Below are positions 8,809 to 17,556 of a stretch of DNA of 64,000 bases, piece by piece. Each line of letters starts with the position of its first letter. The first letter of the stretch is position 1. Origin of the DNA: Desulfovibrionaceae bacterium (lineage in GTDB: Bacteria > Desulfobacterota > Desulfovibrionia > Desulfovibrionales > Desulfovibrionaceae); contig JAQXJC010000020.1 of assembly GCA_029008115.1 (NCBI GenBank), forward strand, positions 20,778 to 84,777. The letters are read 5' to 3'. Position numbers and translations under genes: made by a program. The notes under the pieces are model-generated. The model worked only from the letters and a program-made list of their open reading frames with translations, was not told the DNA's origin and did no database searches.

Positions 8809-10098
8809 TCAGCGCAGGTCTGTAACGCGCTTGGACTTGCTGAAGGTACGCGGCAGGGTGACAGGGTCCACCACGGCCACGTCAATGCGCGCAAGAATGC
8901 TTTTGTGCAGGCGTTCGGCCAGCTGTGCGGCCAGCGCGGCATCGCCGCCGGCGCTGTATCCCTGCTGGCGCTCCACAGTGAGCTTCATGTGATCCAGCGC
9001 GCGTTCGTCGCGTGTCAGCTCCACGTGGTATTCCCCGCCCAGCTCGGGGAATGCGCCGATGACTTCCATGAGCTGTCCGGGATAGATATTCACGCCCCGG
9101 AAGATGATCATGTCGTCGGATCGTCCCAGGATGCGGTCGTGGCGCGGCATGGCATAGCCGCAGGGACAGACGCCGGGCAGCAGGCGGGAAATATCGTGCG
9201 TGCGATAGCGTATGAGCGGCACGGCCTCCTTGCACAGCGTGGTGACGACCATTTCCCCCGTCTCGCCGGGGGCCACAGGCTCCAGCGTCTCGGGGTTGAG
9301 AATTTCGATAAGGAACATGTCGGCCCAGTAGTGCAGTCCCTCGTGCGCGTCGCAGTCGATGGCCGTGCCGGGGCCGTACATTTCCGTCATGCCGGCAATA
9401 TCGTAGCTGCTTTCAAGGCCCAGCTTCTCCTCAATGGCCAGCCGCATTTTTTCGCTGCGCGTTTCCGAACCGCAGATGACCTTGCGCAGCCTGATGCGAT
9501 CGCCCAGGCCGTGGCGCTCCACTTCTTCCGCCAGCAGCAGAGCCATGGAGGCCGTGGCGCCTATGCAGGTTGCGCCCATGTCCTCCAGCAGCTGGAGCTG
9601 CATTTCCAGATTGCCCGGCCCCAGCGGAATGGTGAGCATGCCCAGCAGCTCGCTGCCCAGCTGGAAGCTTGCGCCCGCCGTCCACAGGCCGTAGCCCACG
9701 GCCACCTGCATGCGGTCGTCCGGGGTCAGGCCGGCCATTTCATAGCAGCGGGCCATTTGCAGGGCCTGCATTTCCACATCCTTCTGCGAATAGGCCAGTA
9801 TCTTGCGCTTGCCCGTCGTGCCGGAAGAAGCGTGCATGCGGACGATCTGCGTATCCGGCACGCACAGCAGCGGCAGGGGATAGCCCGCGCGCAGGTCCTC
9901 CACATCCGTGGTGGGTAGGCGGCGCACGTCGGCCATGCTTTTGATGTCCTCCGGCTGGACGCCGCAGGCAGCCAGTTTTGCACGGTACTGCGGAGAGCGC
10001 ATGGCCTGCCGCAGCGTCCAGCGCACGCCGGCGAGCTGCTGTTCTTCCAGCGTATCCGGGTTCACATGGGGCAGAAAGCGGTAGTGACGCTGATTCAT
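8809..10098 (-). CDS. Phenylacetate-CoA ligase-like adenylate-forming enzyme
   Basis: 429 aa, typical of the PaaK branch of AMP-forming acyl-CoA ligases. The P-loop-like AMP-binding motif ASSGTTGKRK is at about residues 91-100. EMYGPGTAIDC, GEMVVTTLCKEAVPLIRYRTHD and LGRSDDMIIFRGVNIYP are hallmark motifs, the last bearing the C-terminal domain hinge. A strong ribosome binding site GGGAGGATTTTCA precedes the ATG. In anaerobes with 2-oxoacid:ferredoxin oxidoreductases this family often activates aryl acids such as phenylacetate or indoleacetate; no oxidoreductase partner is visible here, so the substrate is uncertain. Confidence 0.88.
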   Translation of the reverse strand: MNQRHYRFLPHVNPDTLEEQQLAGVRWTLRQAMRSPQYRAKLAACGVQPEDIKSMADVRRLPTTDVEDLRAGYPLPLLCVPDTQIVRMHASSGTTGKRKILAYSQKDVEMQALQMARCYEMAGLTPDDRMQVAVGYGLWTAGASFQLGSELLGMLTIPLGPGNLEMQLQLLEDMGATCIGATASMALLLAEEVERHGLGDRIRLRKVICGSETRSEKMRLAIEEKLGLESSYDIAGMTEMYGPGTAIDCDAHEGLHYWADMFLIEILNPETLEPVAPGETGEMVVTTLCKEAVPLIRYRTHDISRLLPGVCPCGYAMPRHDRILGRSDDMIIFRGVNIYPGQLMEVIGAFPELGGEYHVELTRDERALDHMKLTVERQQGYSAGGDAALAAQLAERLHKSILARIDVAVVDPVTLPRTFSKSKRVTDLR

Positions 10099-10302
10099 TG
10101 AAAATCCTCCCTTTGGCGCTGGCCGTGGCGGGCAAGGGCGCCGGTGTGGCGGCTCTATTGCCTTTTGCGGTGCAAGCGGCTAGAAATTCGTATCAGGCTT
10201 TGTCCCGGAGGAAAAGCCCCGCAGGGCAGAAAATGGTATCCGCCGGTCTTCCCTCCTGCCGGAGCGGCGGGCGCGGCGCAGCGCAACATGCAAGGAGTTT
10301 CC

Positions 10303-11595
10303 GTGCGTATTTTTGTCATAGGTTCCGGGGGGCGAGAGCATGCCCTCGTGTGGAAATTGCGTCAGAGTCCCCAGGTGGATCGGATTTTCGTGGCCCCCGG
10401 CAACGGCGGCACAGCCCAGGAGGCGAAAACGGAGAATGTGGCCATAGGCGCGGGCGACATCCCCGCGCTGGTGGCCTTTGCCAGAGAAAAGGCCGTAGAC
10501 CTGGTCGTTCCCGGGCCGGAGCTGCCGCTTACCGAGGGCATTGTTGATGCCATGCGGGAGGCGGGCATTCCCTGCTTCGGCCCGGACAGATACTGCGCCC
10601 GGCTGGAAGGCAGTAAGTCCTTTGCCAAGGATGTGATGCGCCGGGGCGGCGTGCCCACGGCGGCCAGCGAGGTCTTTACGGACTATGCCGCGGCCCGTGC
10701 CTATGTGGCGCGGGTGGGCGGGCCGCTGGTGGTGAAGGCCGATGGGCTGGCCGCGGGCAAGGGCGTGGTGGTGGCTGCCACCACGGAGGAAGCCCTTGCC
10801 GCCGTGGACGATATTATGCGTGACCACGCCCACGGCGCCGCCGGGGACAAGGTGGTCATCGAGGAGTTTCTCGAAGGCGAGGAAGCCTCGTTCCTCTGCT
10901 TCTGCGATGGTGAACACGCCGTGCCCCTGCCCAGCGCGCAGGATCACAAGGCTGCCTGGGACGGCGACAAGGGTCCCAATACGGGTGGCATGGGCGCCTA
11001 CAGCCCCGCTCCCGTCCTGCCGTACGCCCAGGCCGCATCCACCATGGAGACTGTCATTCTGCCCGTACTGCGGGTGCTGGCAGCCGATGGACATCCGTTC
11101 AGGGGCGTGCTCTATGCCGGCCTGATGATGACTTCCTCCGGCCCCAAGGTGCTGGAATACAACACCCGCTTCGGCGATCCGGAGTGCCAGCCGCTGCTCA
11201 TGCGTCTGGAGAGCGATCTGGTGGACATCATGCGCGCCTGCGTGAACGGCACGCTGGATCAGACGCCTGTGCGCTATGACAGCCGGACTGCCCTGGGCGT
11301 GGTGCTGGCAGCGCGTGGCTATCCCAGCTCCTATCCCAGGGGCATGGAAATTGCCGGCATCCCCGCGGCGGACGCCCTGCCGGGCGTGAAGGTATTCCAC
11401 AGCGGCACGCGCGTGGAGGATGGCAGAACGCTGGCTTCCGGCGGGCGTGTGCTGTGCGTCACCGCGCTGGGAAATGATCTGGCGGACGCCCAGCGCGCCG
11501 CCTATGCCGCGCTTGAGCGCATCACCATGCCGGACAGCCAGTGCCGCACGGATATCGGCGCCAAGGGCATCCGGCGCTTGCAGGAGGGCAGATAG
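10303..11595 (+). CDS. purD: Phosphoribosylamine--glycine ligase
   Basis: ATP-grasp enzyme (430 aa) of step two of purine synthesis, joining glycine to phosphoribosylamine to give GAR. It begins [18 protein letters not shown], the canonical GARS N-terminus, and has [14 protein letters not shown] (ATP-grasp) and [17 protein letters not shown] (metal and substrate loop). The start is a GTG with AAGGAG five nt upstream; the longer ATG frame adds non-homologous residues. purE follows after a single base, so the two are co-translated. Confidence 0.96.
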   Translation: MRIFVIGSGGREHALVWKLRQSPQVDRIFVAPGNGGTAQEAKTENVAIGAGDIPALVAFAREKAVDLVVPGPELPLTEGIVDAMREAGIPCFGPDRYCARLEGSKSFAKDVMRRGGVPTAASEVFTDYAAARAYVARVGGPLVVKADGLAAGKGVVVAATTEEALAAVDDIMRDHAHGAAGDKVVIEEFLEGEEASFLCFCDGEHAVPLPSAQDHKAAWDGDKGPNTGGMGAYSPAPVLPYAQAASTMETVILPVLRVLAADGHPFRGVLYAGLMMTSSGPKVLEYNTRFGDPECQPLLMRLESDLVDIMRACVNGTLDQTPVRYDSRTALGVVLAARGYPSSYPRGMEIAGIPAADALPGVKVFHSGTRVEDGRTLASGGRVLCVTALGNDLADAQRAAYAALERITMPDSQCRTDIGAKGIRRLQEGR

Positions 11596-11596
11596 C

Positions 11597-12097
11597 ATGC
11601 CGCAGGTGGCAATCTTCATGGGCTCCCTTTCCGATGAGGAAAAGGTGGCCCCGTGCGCGCAGGTGCTGCGCGATTTGGGCATTTCCTTCACTTTCACCAT
11701 CACATCCGCGCACCGCACGCCGGAGCGCACCGTGCAGCTCATGGAAGAATGTGAGGCCGGCGGGGTGCAGGTATATATCTGCGCGGCGGGCATGGCGGCG
11801 CATCTGGCGGGAGCCGTGGCGGCCCGCACCATCAGGCCCGTCATCGGCATTCCCATTGCCGGGAATGCTCTGGCGGGCATGGACGCGCTGTTCTCCACGG
11901 TGCAGATGCCTCCCGGCTTCCCCGTGGGCACGGTGGCGACGGATAAGGCCGGCGCGAAGAACGCCGCGTGGATGGCGGCGCAGATTCTGGCGCTGAACGA
12001 TGCCGCGCTGGCTGAAAAGCTCCGCGCCGCCCGCGCCGCATTCAAGGCGGACGTGGACAAAGCTGCCGCGTCCCTGCACGATAAATACGGCGCATAG
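11597..12097 (+). CDS. purE: 5-(carboxyamino)imidazole ribonucleotide mutase
   Basis: 166 aa, class I PurE, which moves the carboxylate of N5-CAIR to C4. The motif [13 protein letters not shown] holds the substrate loop, [11 protein letters not shown] carries the catalytic histidine, and [14 protein letters not shown] and [18 protein letters not shown] line the active site. GGAGG precedes the ATG inside the end of purD. No purK is adjacent in the window. Confidence 0.95.
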   Translation: MPQVAIFMGSLSDEEKVAPCAQVLRDLGISFTFTITSAHRTPERTVQLMEECEAGGVQVYICAAGMAAHLAGAVAARTIRPVIGIPIAGNALAGMDALFSTVQMPPGFPVGTVATDKAGAKNAAWMAAQILALNDAALAEKLRAARAAFKADVDKAAASLHDKYGA

Positions 12098-12126
12098 CCG
12101 TCGGCGGCGGTATGGCGCATGCACAG

Positions 12127-12153
12127 GGAGGCTCCGGCAGGGGCCTCCTTTAT
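12127..12153 (+). terminator. Terminator after purDE
   Basis: GGAGGC/GCCTCC stem (12127-12132 with 12143-12148), 10-nt loop, then TTTATT. It lies 30 bases past the purE stop. Confidence 0.55.
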
Positions 12154-12227
12154 TATATGGTGCTGTCGAATGTCTGCGGCAGACGGGCGGGCATGCGGGG
12201 AAGGGCCGCTGTTGCGGCGATGTCGGA

Positions 12228-12707
12228 TCAGCGCAGGGCTGCGTTGGCCCAGGCCACGAACTGCCCCATGTTCATGACATCCACACGCTTGGCATTGCCA
12301 GCCGCATAGCGCCGCTGGGCCACGGCCTGTTCCAGCCAGTGCAGCGCCGCCGGACGGTAGCCGCCGCCGTCAATGAGAATAATGACGTGCGGCTCGGGCA
12401 TGGCTTCCATGCAGTTCAGGTACAGATAGGGGAATTTTTCATCCACACTGCCGGAAGACTGCTGCCACTTGCATTCAATGCGGAGGTTCAGCCCCAGGCG
12501 CGGCGAGCGGGCCGCAAATTCCGTGCGGCTGGTACTGCCATAGATATTGGTGAAGGGAACATTCTTCAGCAGAACATCGCCGCCATCATAGGGACTTTTC
12601 TGAAACTGCGCGTGCGACATACTGCGGAAGCCATGCTGAAGGAAGGTATATTCCACCAGATTTTCCAGGATTTTGCCCTGGGCAGTCGCCAGATTGCCCT
12701 GCGTCAT
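12228..12707 (-). CDS. Predicted PD-(D/E)XK endonuclease, partner of Dam-type methyltransferase
   Basis: 159 aa. The likely catalytic core is an acidic residue in SPYDGGDVLL (about 48-57) followed by LRIECKWQQ (about 87-95), i.e. a D...E-x-K arrangement of the PD-(D/E)XK nuclease superfamily, preceded by a helix containing GKILENLVEY, the usual conserved glutamate helix. Its ATG overlaps the methyltransferase stop as ATGA, so the pair is translated as one unit. With the methyltransferase it looks like a compact type II restriction-modification system. The recognition site cannot be read from the nuclease; GATC is inferred from its partner. It could instead be a DNA repair or phage-type nuclease. 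Confidence 0.6.
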   Translation of the reverse strand: MTQGNLATAQGKILENLVEYTFLQHGFRSMSHAQFQKSPYDGGDVLLKNVPFTNIYGSTSRTEFAARSPRLGLNLRIECKWQQSSGSVDEKFPYLYLNCMEAMPEPHVIILIDGGGYRPAALHWLEQAVAQRRYAAGNAKRVDVMNMGQFVAWANAALR

Positions 12708-13516
12708 GAAAATACCGCCAGAAGTTCGGCGGCATCTCCGCGTGCCGCACCGTTGCAGCTGATGGAGCGCCGCACGGGGAAGGACAGCAGCGCCGCGCCT
12801 GCGTACAGCCGTCGCGTATCCGCAGTATCGTGATTGCTGAGGATGACGGGGATGCCCCGCGCCGCCGCCTGCCGCGCCGCTTCCGCCAGTGCGCACTGCT
12901 GCTCCATGCCGAAGTCCAGCCCGGCGTAGGCCGTGAAGCTGGCTGTGCGTGACAGCGGCACGTAGGGCGGATCGGCATAGACCACGTCGCCGGTGCGGAG
13001 CCGGGCAAAGGTGGCGGAGAAGTCCTGCGCGGCGAATTCCACGGCGCAGGAACGGCATTTTGCGCTGAAGGCGCGCATCTCCGCCTCTGGAAAATGGGGA
13101 GCGGCATAGCGGCCGAAAGGCACGTTGTAGCCGCCCTGTGCGTTGTAGCGCACAAGGCCGTTGTAGCCATGACGGTTGCAGTAGATGAACAGGGCCGCCC
13201 GCTCGCGCAGGGATGAGGCGTTGTTAAAGGCGGCACGCAGTTCGTAGTAGCGTTCCGCCGTGTTGCTGGCAGGTGTGAACAGGGCTTTGCACCGCCGGAT
13301 GAAGGCCTCCGGCTCTCTGCGCAGCAGCCGGAAGACGCCGATGAGGTCCGGGTTGGCATCGCAGAGCAGATATTCGCGGTAGTCCGTGTTCAGAAAGACC
13401 GTGCCGGAGCCGACAAAGGGCTCGACGAACCGGGCGCCCCGTGGGAATGCCGCCAGAAGGCGGGGGAGCGCCCGGTATTTGCCGCCGGGCCATTTCAGGA
13501 ATGATTTCTGATACAT
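12704..13516 (-). CDS. Dam-family DNA adenine N6-methyltransferase
   Basis: 270 aa, class D12 (alpha) adenine methyltransferase. Nearly every motif of E. coli Dam can be matched: FLKWPGGKYRAL (SAM binding), VEPFVGSGTVFLNTDY, YNGLVRYNAQGGYNVPFGRY (target recognition neighbourhood), VVYADPPYVPLS (catalytic DPPY) and SNHDTADTRRLY. The likeness is strong enough to expect GATC as the target. It follows the siroheme decarboxylase gene by 23 bases on the same strand, with a G8 tract in the gap and no clear Shine-Dalgarno. It overlaps the nuclease gene by four bases. Confidence 0.88.
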   Translation of the reverse strand: MYQKSFLKWPGGKYRALPRLLAAFPRGARFVEPFVGSGTVFLNTDYREYLLCDANPDLIGVFRLLRREPEAFIRRCKALFTPASNTAERYYELRAAFNNASSLRERAALFIYCNRHGYNGLVRYNAQGGYNVPFGRYAAPHFPEAEMRAFSAKCRSCAVEFAAQDFSATFARLRTGDVVYADPPYVPLSRTASFTAYAGLDFGMEQQCALAEAARQAAARGIPVILSNHDTADTRRLYAGAALLSFPVRRSISCNGAARGDAAELLAVFS

Positions 13517-13531
13517 GCGTGGCGCGTCACC

Positions 13532-13539
13532 GGGGGGGG
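13532..13539. repeat. G8 homopolymer before the methyltransferase gene
   Basis: Eight consecutive G on the + strand (C8 on the coding strand) fill part of the 23-base gap between the siroheme decarboxylase stop codon and the methyltransferase ATG. Such tracts change length by slippage. Confidence 0.8.
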
Positions 13540-13995
13540 CTATCCGCCCATCTGGAAGTCCACGCGGACTTTGTACAGCCTGGTTGCGGGCAGATTGAGA
13601 ATTTCTATGCCCGTCCGCGCCGTGATGTCCGCCAGTGTGGCGCACACGCTTTCCCACGAGGGGCCGATGAGCGTGAACCAGATATTGTAGGCATGACGGC
13701 GCAGATAGTTGTGGGTCACGCCGGGGCAGGCATTCACAGCCTCGATGAAGGCATCCATCTTGTCATCCGGTACCTTGGCGGCGCAGAGGGTGGAGCGGAA
13801 GCCCAGCTTGGCGGACTGGAAGTTTGCGCCCAGCCGGCGGATGATCTTGCTGTCCCGCATGGCCCGCACGTGGGCCAGCGCCTCGTCTTCCGTGATGCCC
13901 AGCCGCCGTCCCAGTTCCGCATAGGGACGGGGACAGAGCGGGAAGTCCGTCTGGATGATGTCCAGCAGCTGCTTGTCTATGCTGTCGAGTTCCAT
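13540..13995 (-). CDS. Siroheme decarboxylase subunit (AhbA/AhbB family)
   Basis: 151 aa, Lrp/AsnC-like fold. An N-terminal winged helix (DKQLLDIIQTDFPLCPRPYA, LGRRLGITEDEAL) precedes an RAM-like domain with RRLGANFQSAKLGFRSTLC, PGVTHNYLRRHAYNIWF and LPATRLYKVRVDF. The enzyme removes the acetate side-chain carboxylates of siroheme to give didecarboxysiroheme in the alternative heme route. Normally two related subunits act together; only one is present here. Start chosen by AGGA 5 nt upstream and by the family N-terminus. It is 10 bases behind ahbC. Confidence 0.9.
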   Translation of the reverse strand: MELDSIDKQLLDIIQTDFPLCPRPYAELGRRLGITEDEALAHVRAMRDSKIIRRLGANFQSAKLGFRSTLCAAKVPDDKMDAFIEAVNACPGVTHNYLRRHAYNIWFTLIGPSWESVCATLADITARTGIEILNLPATRLYKVRVDFQMGG

Positions 13996-14005
13996 GTGCG
14001 TCCTT

Positions 14006-15187
14006 TTATCTGCGGAGTTTCTGCGGGACGTAGGTGCACAGCGGTTCCTCGCCCATGTGATTGCCGTGCATGCTGTAGGCACGGGCGCGGCAGCCGCCGC
14101 ATACCTTGTGATATTCGCAGGCGCCGCATTTTCCCTCATAGCAGTCCTGCGTGCGGAACTGCTGGAAGTATTTGCTCTTCTTCCAGATTTCCGGGAAGGG
14201 CGTCTCACGCACGTTGCCGCAGTTCAGCTCCAGATAGCCGCAGGGCTGTACCTGCCCCACGTGGCTGATGAAGCAGAAGCCCGTGCCGCCAAGGCAGCCC
14301 CGGGTAAGGGCATCCATGCCGAAGGTGGCCGGCGTGACGCTCACTCCTTCTTCATGGGCGCGCTGGCGCATGATGCGGTAGTAGTGCGGAGCGCAGGTAG
14401 CCTTGAGGTGCATGCTGGTGGTCTTGCGGAAATCGTAGAGCCAGTGCAGCACATCCTCGTATTCTTCCGCGCTGATGACCTGATCCGCCAGGCCGGAGGC
14501 GCGGCCCATGGGCACCAGCAGGAAGATATGCCACGCCGCCGCGCCGATGCGTTCGCACAGGTGGAAGATGTCCTTGAAGCTGGACAGGTTATTGCGGGTG
14601 ACAGTGGTGTTGATCTGGAAGGGCACGCCGGCTGCCTTGAGATGCTCAATGCCGCGCATGGAGGCCTCGAAGGCGCCGGGCACGCCCCGGAAGGCGTCAT
14701 GGCTGGCGGCGTCCGGCCCGTCGATGGAGATGGAGCAGCGCTCCACGCCCGCCGCGCGGATTTTTGCGGCGCTTTCCGCGTCAATGAGTGTTCCGTTGGG
14801 GGAAAAGGCGCAGTGCAGTCCCTTGCCGTGGGCATAGGCCACCAGCTCATACACATCGGGGCGCATCATGGGATCGCCGCCGGTGAAGATGATGATGGGA
14901 TTGCCCACTTGGGGGAAGGTGTCGATGAGCGCCTTTGCCTCTTCCGTGGAAAGCTCGCCTTCATAGGGCTCCAGGTGCGCCTCGGCCCGGCAGTGCCGGC
15001 AGGCCAGATTGCAGGAGCGGGTCACCTCCCACGCGATGAGCTTGCAGACGGGGCTGCCGTCCTCCAGCGTGCGGGGGCCGCCCATGCCGGGATGTCCCAT
15101 GCCTGCCGCATGCGCCTGCATGGGATCGGCGCCGGGATGGCCATGCGGGATGCCGCCCTGCCCGTGTTGTGCGGTATGGCCGGCCAT
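14006..15187 (-). CDS. ahbC: AhbC, Fe-coproporphyrin III synthase (radical SAM)
   Basis: 393 aa. After a His/Gly-rich N-terminal stretch, the radical SAM motif CNLACRHCRAEA binds the 4Fe-4S/SAM centre, followed by FTGGDPMMR and FSPNGTLIDAE. A SPASM-type C-terminal cysteine cluster (CLGGTGFCFISH, PCGYLELNCGN, CYEGKCGACEYHKVCGGCRA) holds auxiliary iron-sulfur sites. Known homologues (AhbC/NirJ type) remove acetate side chains from didecarboxysiroheme to give iron-coproporphyrin III. The chosen start is one base after the hemB stop; the frame is open further upstream but into hemB. Confidence 0.9.
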   Translation of the reverse strand: MAGHTAQHGQGGIPHGHPGADPMQAHAAGMGHPGMGGPRTLEDGSPVCKLIAWEVTRSCNLACRHCRAEAHLEPYEGELSTEEAKALIDTFPQVGNPIIIFTGGDPMMRPDVYELVAYAHGKGLHCAFSPNGTLIDAESAAKIRAAGVERCSISIDGPDAASHDAFRGVPGAFEASMRGIEHLKAAGVPFQINTTVTRNNLSSFKDIFHLCERIGAAAWHIFLLVPMGRASGLADQVISAEEYEDVLHWLYDFRKTTSMHLKATCAPHYYRIMRQRAHEEGVSVTPATFGMDALTRGCLGGTGFCFISHVGQVQPCGYLELNCGNVRETPFPEIWKKSKYFQQFRTQDCYEGKCGACEYHKVCGGCRARAYSMHGNHMGEEPLCTYVPQKLRR

Positions 15188-15188
15188 A

Positions 15189-16178
15189 TCAGCGCACCAG
15201 CCCTTTTTCCAGCAGATATTCGGCAAAGTAGGTGATGATCATCTTGGCCCCGGCGCGGCGCATGCCGGTGAGGGATTCCATGATCACGGCGTCCTCGTTG
15301 ATCCAGCCGTTGAGCCCGGCGGCGCGGATCATGGAATATTCGCCGCTCACCTGATAGGCGCAGACGGGCAGATCAAAGTTGTCGTAGACCTGCCGCATGA
15401 CATCCAGATATGGCCCGGCAGGCTTGACGATGATGCAGTCCGCACCTTCCTCAATGTCTGCCAGCGCTTCGCGCATAGCCTCGCGGGTGTTGGCGGGGTC
15501 CATCTGGTAGGCCTTGCGGTCACCGCAGGCGGGGGCGGATTCGGCAGCCTCGCGGAAGGGCCCGTAGAAGGCGGAAGCGTATTTCACGGCGTAGGACATG
15601 ATGGGAACCTGCGTGAAGCCGGCGGCGTCCAGCGCGCCGCGTATGGCGGCCACGCGCCCGTCCATCATGTCGGAAGGGGCCACCATGTCCGCGCCGGCGC
15701 GGGCGTGGCTGACGGCGGTCTGGGCCAGCAGATCCAGCGTGGGATCGTTCTGGACTTCGCCTTCGGGAGTCAGCATGCCGCAGTGCCCGTGGGAGGTATA
15801 TTCGCAGAGGCACACGTCCGTGATCACATAGAGCTCCGGCCACGCGCTCTTGAGCATGCGCACGGCCATCTGCACGATGCCGTTGGGATTGTACGCCTCG
15901 CTGGCCAGCGCGTCCTTCTTCGCCGGAATGCCGAACAGGATGACGGCCTTGAGCCCGTTTGCCACTGCCGCGCCCACCTTTTCCTTCAGGGACTGGAGCG
16001 ACAGCTGATATTGGCCGGGCATGGCGCCGATTTCCTTGCGGAAGCCCGCATCTTCGGTCTCCACAACGAAATAGGGCATGATCAGGTCGGCGGCGGCAAG
16101 AGCCGGAGTTTCGCGCACCATAGCGCGGATGGTGGGGGTGCGGCGCAGACGGCGGCCGCGGAAGAAAGCGTTGCTCAT
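15189..16178 (-). CDS. hemB: Delta-aminolevulinic acid dehydratase (porphobilinogen synthase)
   Basis: 329 aa TIM-barrel enzyme condensing two 5-aminolevulinates to porphobilinogen. Visible are [16 protein letters not shown] at the N-terminus, the metal-site segment [12 protein letters not shown], and the two Schiff-base lysines in [17 protein letters not shown] and [11 protein letters not shown]. Start chosen by GAGGAG 7 nt upstream. It is embedded among the ahb genes, supplying early precursor for the same pathway. Confidence 0.97.
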   Translation of the reverse strand: MSNAFFRGRRLRRTPTIRAMVRETPALAAADLIMPYFVVETEDAGFRKEIGAMPGQYQLSLQSLKEKVGAAVANGLKAVILFGIPAKKDALASEAYNPNGIVQMAVRMLKSAWPELYVITDVCLCEYTSHGHCGMLTPEGEVQNDPTLDLLAQTAVSHARAGADMVAPSDMMDGRVAAIRGALDAAGFTQVPIMSYAVKYASAFYGPFREAAESAPACGDRKAYQMDPANTREAMREALADIEEGADCIIVKPAGPYLDVMRQVYDNFDLPVCAYQVSGEYSMIRAAGLNGWINEDAVIMESLTGMRRAGAKMIITYFAEYLLEKGLVR

Positions 16179-16291
16179 TTGGATGCTCCTCACAGTCAGC
16201 AGGCGGCCCTGCGGCCGCCCGTCTTCAGAGTGCCCCGGAGGGAGATGGTGGCGGGGGCGGGAGGTTCTGGAAGAACGCCGCCGCCTCTCGC

Positions 16292-17470
16292 CTAGCTGAT
16301 TTCGTCGTCGGTCAGGTAGCAGGCAGGGTCCTGTGCCCAGATGTCGCCATAGTAGGCTTCAGCGCGGGCACGGAAGTTGCCGCCGCAGATGTTCAGGTAG
16401 CGGCAGCGGGCGCAGCGGCCCTTCACGTGGGCTTTCTTGTCCTTCATCTTGTGCAGCAGTTCGATGTTGGGGTCATCCCATATCTGGGAGAAGGGGCGCT
16501 CCAGCACATTGCCGAAGGTGTGGTTGCGCCAGAACTGGTCGGCATGCACCTGCCCGTCCCATGAAATGCAGCCGATGCCGCGTCCGCTGTTGTTGCCCTC
16601 GTTGAACTGAAGCAGCTCAAAGACTTCCTCGGCGCGCCTGGGGTCTTCGCGCTTCAGGCGTTCCCAGACATAGGGGCCGTCCGCGTGATTGTCCACGGTG
16701 AGGATTTCCTTGGGCTTGCCCGCTTCGAAGCAGGCGCGGGTCTCGTCCATGATCAGGTCGACCACGGCGCGGGTTTCAGCATGGTCAAGGTCTTCCTTGA
16801 TCAGCTCGGAGCCGCGCCCGGAGTACACCAGATGGTAGAAGCAGGCGCGGGGCACTTCCAGATCGCGTAGCAGGGTGAAAATGCCGGGAATTTCAGCCGC
16901 ATTGCGCTTGTTGATGGTAAAGCGCAGGCCCACCTTGAGACCTTCGGCCTGACAGTTGGCAATGCCTTCCAGCGCCTTTCTGAAGGCGCCCTTCACGCCG
17001 CGGAACTTGTCGTGCACCTCTTCCATGCCATCCAGCGAGATGCCCACGTAGGAAAGGCCCACTTCCTTGAGTTCCTTGGCCTTTTCCTTGGTAATCAGCG
17101 TACCGTTGGTAGAGATGACCGCGCGCATGCCCTTTTCCGTGGCGTGCTTGGCCAGCTCCACAAGGTCCTTGCGCACCAGCGGTTCGCCGCCGGAAAAGAG
17201 CATGACCGGCGCGCCATAGGCGGCGAGGTCGTTGATCATTTCCTTGGCCTGCGCCGTGGAAATCTGATCCTGCCCGTCCTCGTTCTGCGCCTGCGCGTAG
17301 CAGTGCACGCACTTCAGGTTGCAGCGGCGGGTGGAGTTCCAGACCACCACGGGTTTCTTGTCCTTGGAGAATTGCAGGAGGTGCGAGGGAAGCTGGCCGG
17401 ACTGGCGTCCATAGCGCAGCGCGTCGGAAGGCTCGACCTGCCCGCAGTACAGTTTTGAAATGCCGATCAT
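16292..17470 (-). CDS. ahbD: AhbD, heme synthase (radical SAM)
   Basis: 392 aa. The radical SAM motif [12 protein letters not shown] lies near residue 50, with [12 protein letters not shown] and [14 protein letters not shown] after it. The C-terminal half contains a second cluster region ([35 protein letters not shown]). AhbD converts the two propionates of iron-coproporphyrin III to vinyls, the last step of the alternative heme pathway. Start chosen by GGAG before ATATATG and by [10 protein letters not shown], the family N-terminus. It stands first among the ahb genes, 86 bases behind alaS. Confidence 0.92.
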   Translation of the reverse strand: MIGISKLYCGQVEPSDALRYGRQSGQLPSHLLQFSKDKKPVVVWNSTRRCNLKCVHCYAQAQNEDGQDQISTAQAKEMINDLAAYGAPVMLFSGGEPLVRKDLVELAKHATEKGMRAVISTNGTLITKEKAKELKEVGLSYVGISLDGMEEVHDKFRGVKGAFRKALEGIANCQAEGLKVGLRFTINKRNAAEIPGIFTLLRDLEVPRACFYHLVYSGRGSELIKEDLDHAETRAVVDLIMDETRACFEAGKPKEILTVDNHADGPYVWERLKREDPRRAEEVFELLQFNEGNNSGRGIGCISWDGQVHADQFWRNHTFGNVLERPFSQIWDDPNIELLHKMKDKKAHVKGRCARCRYLNICGGNFRARAEAYYGDIWAQDPACYLTDDEIS

Positions 17471-17556
17471 ATATGTTCTCCGTAGCAATGTTTCTGGTAT
17501 GCGTCCGTGCGCCGCCCCGCATCAGCGCGGCGCACGGGACTCCCCGCGGCGGAATG

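Noticed and set aside
8808..10098. Part of an indolepyruvate or phenylacetate degradation operon
   Set aside because: The ligase gene stands alone; no oxidoreductase or ACT-domain partner gene is adjacent.
12228..13516. Defence island
   Set aside because: Only the methyltransferase-nuclease pair is present; neighbours are housekeeping and heme genes and no integrase, phage or toxin-antitoxin gene is visible.
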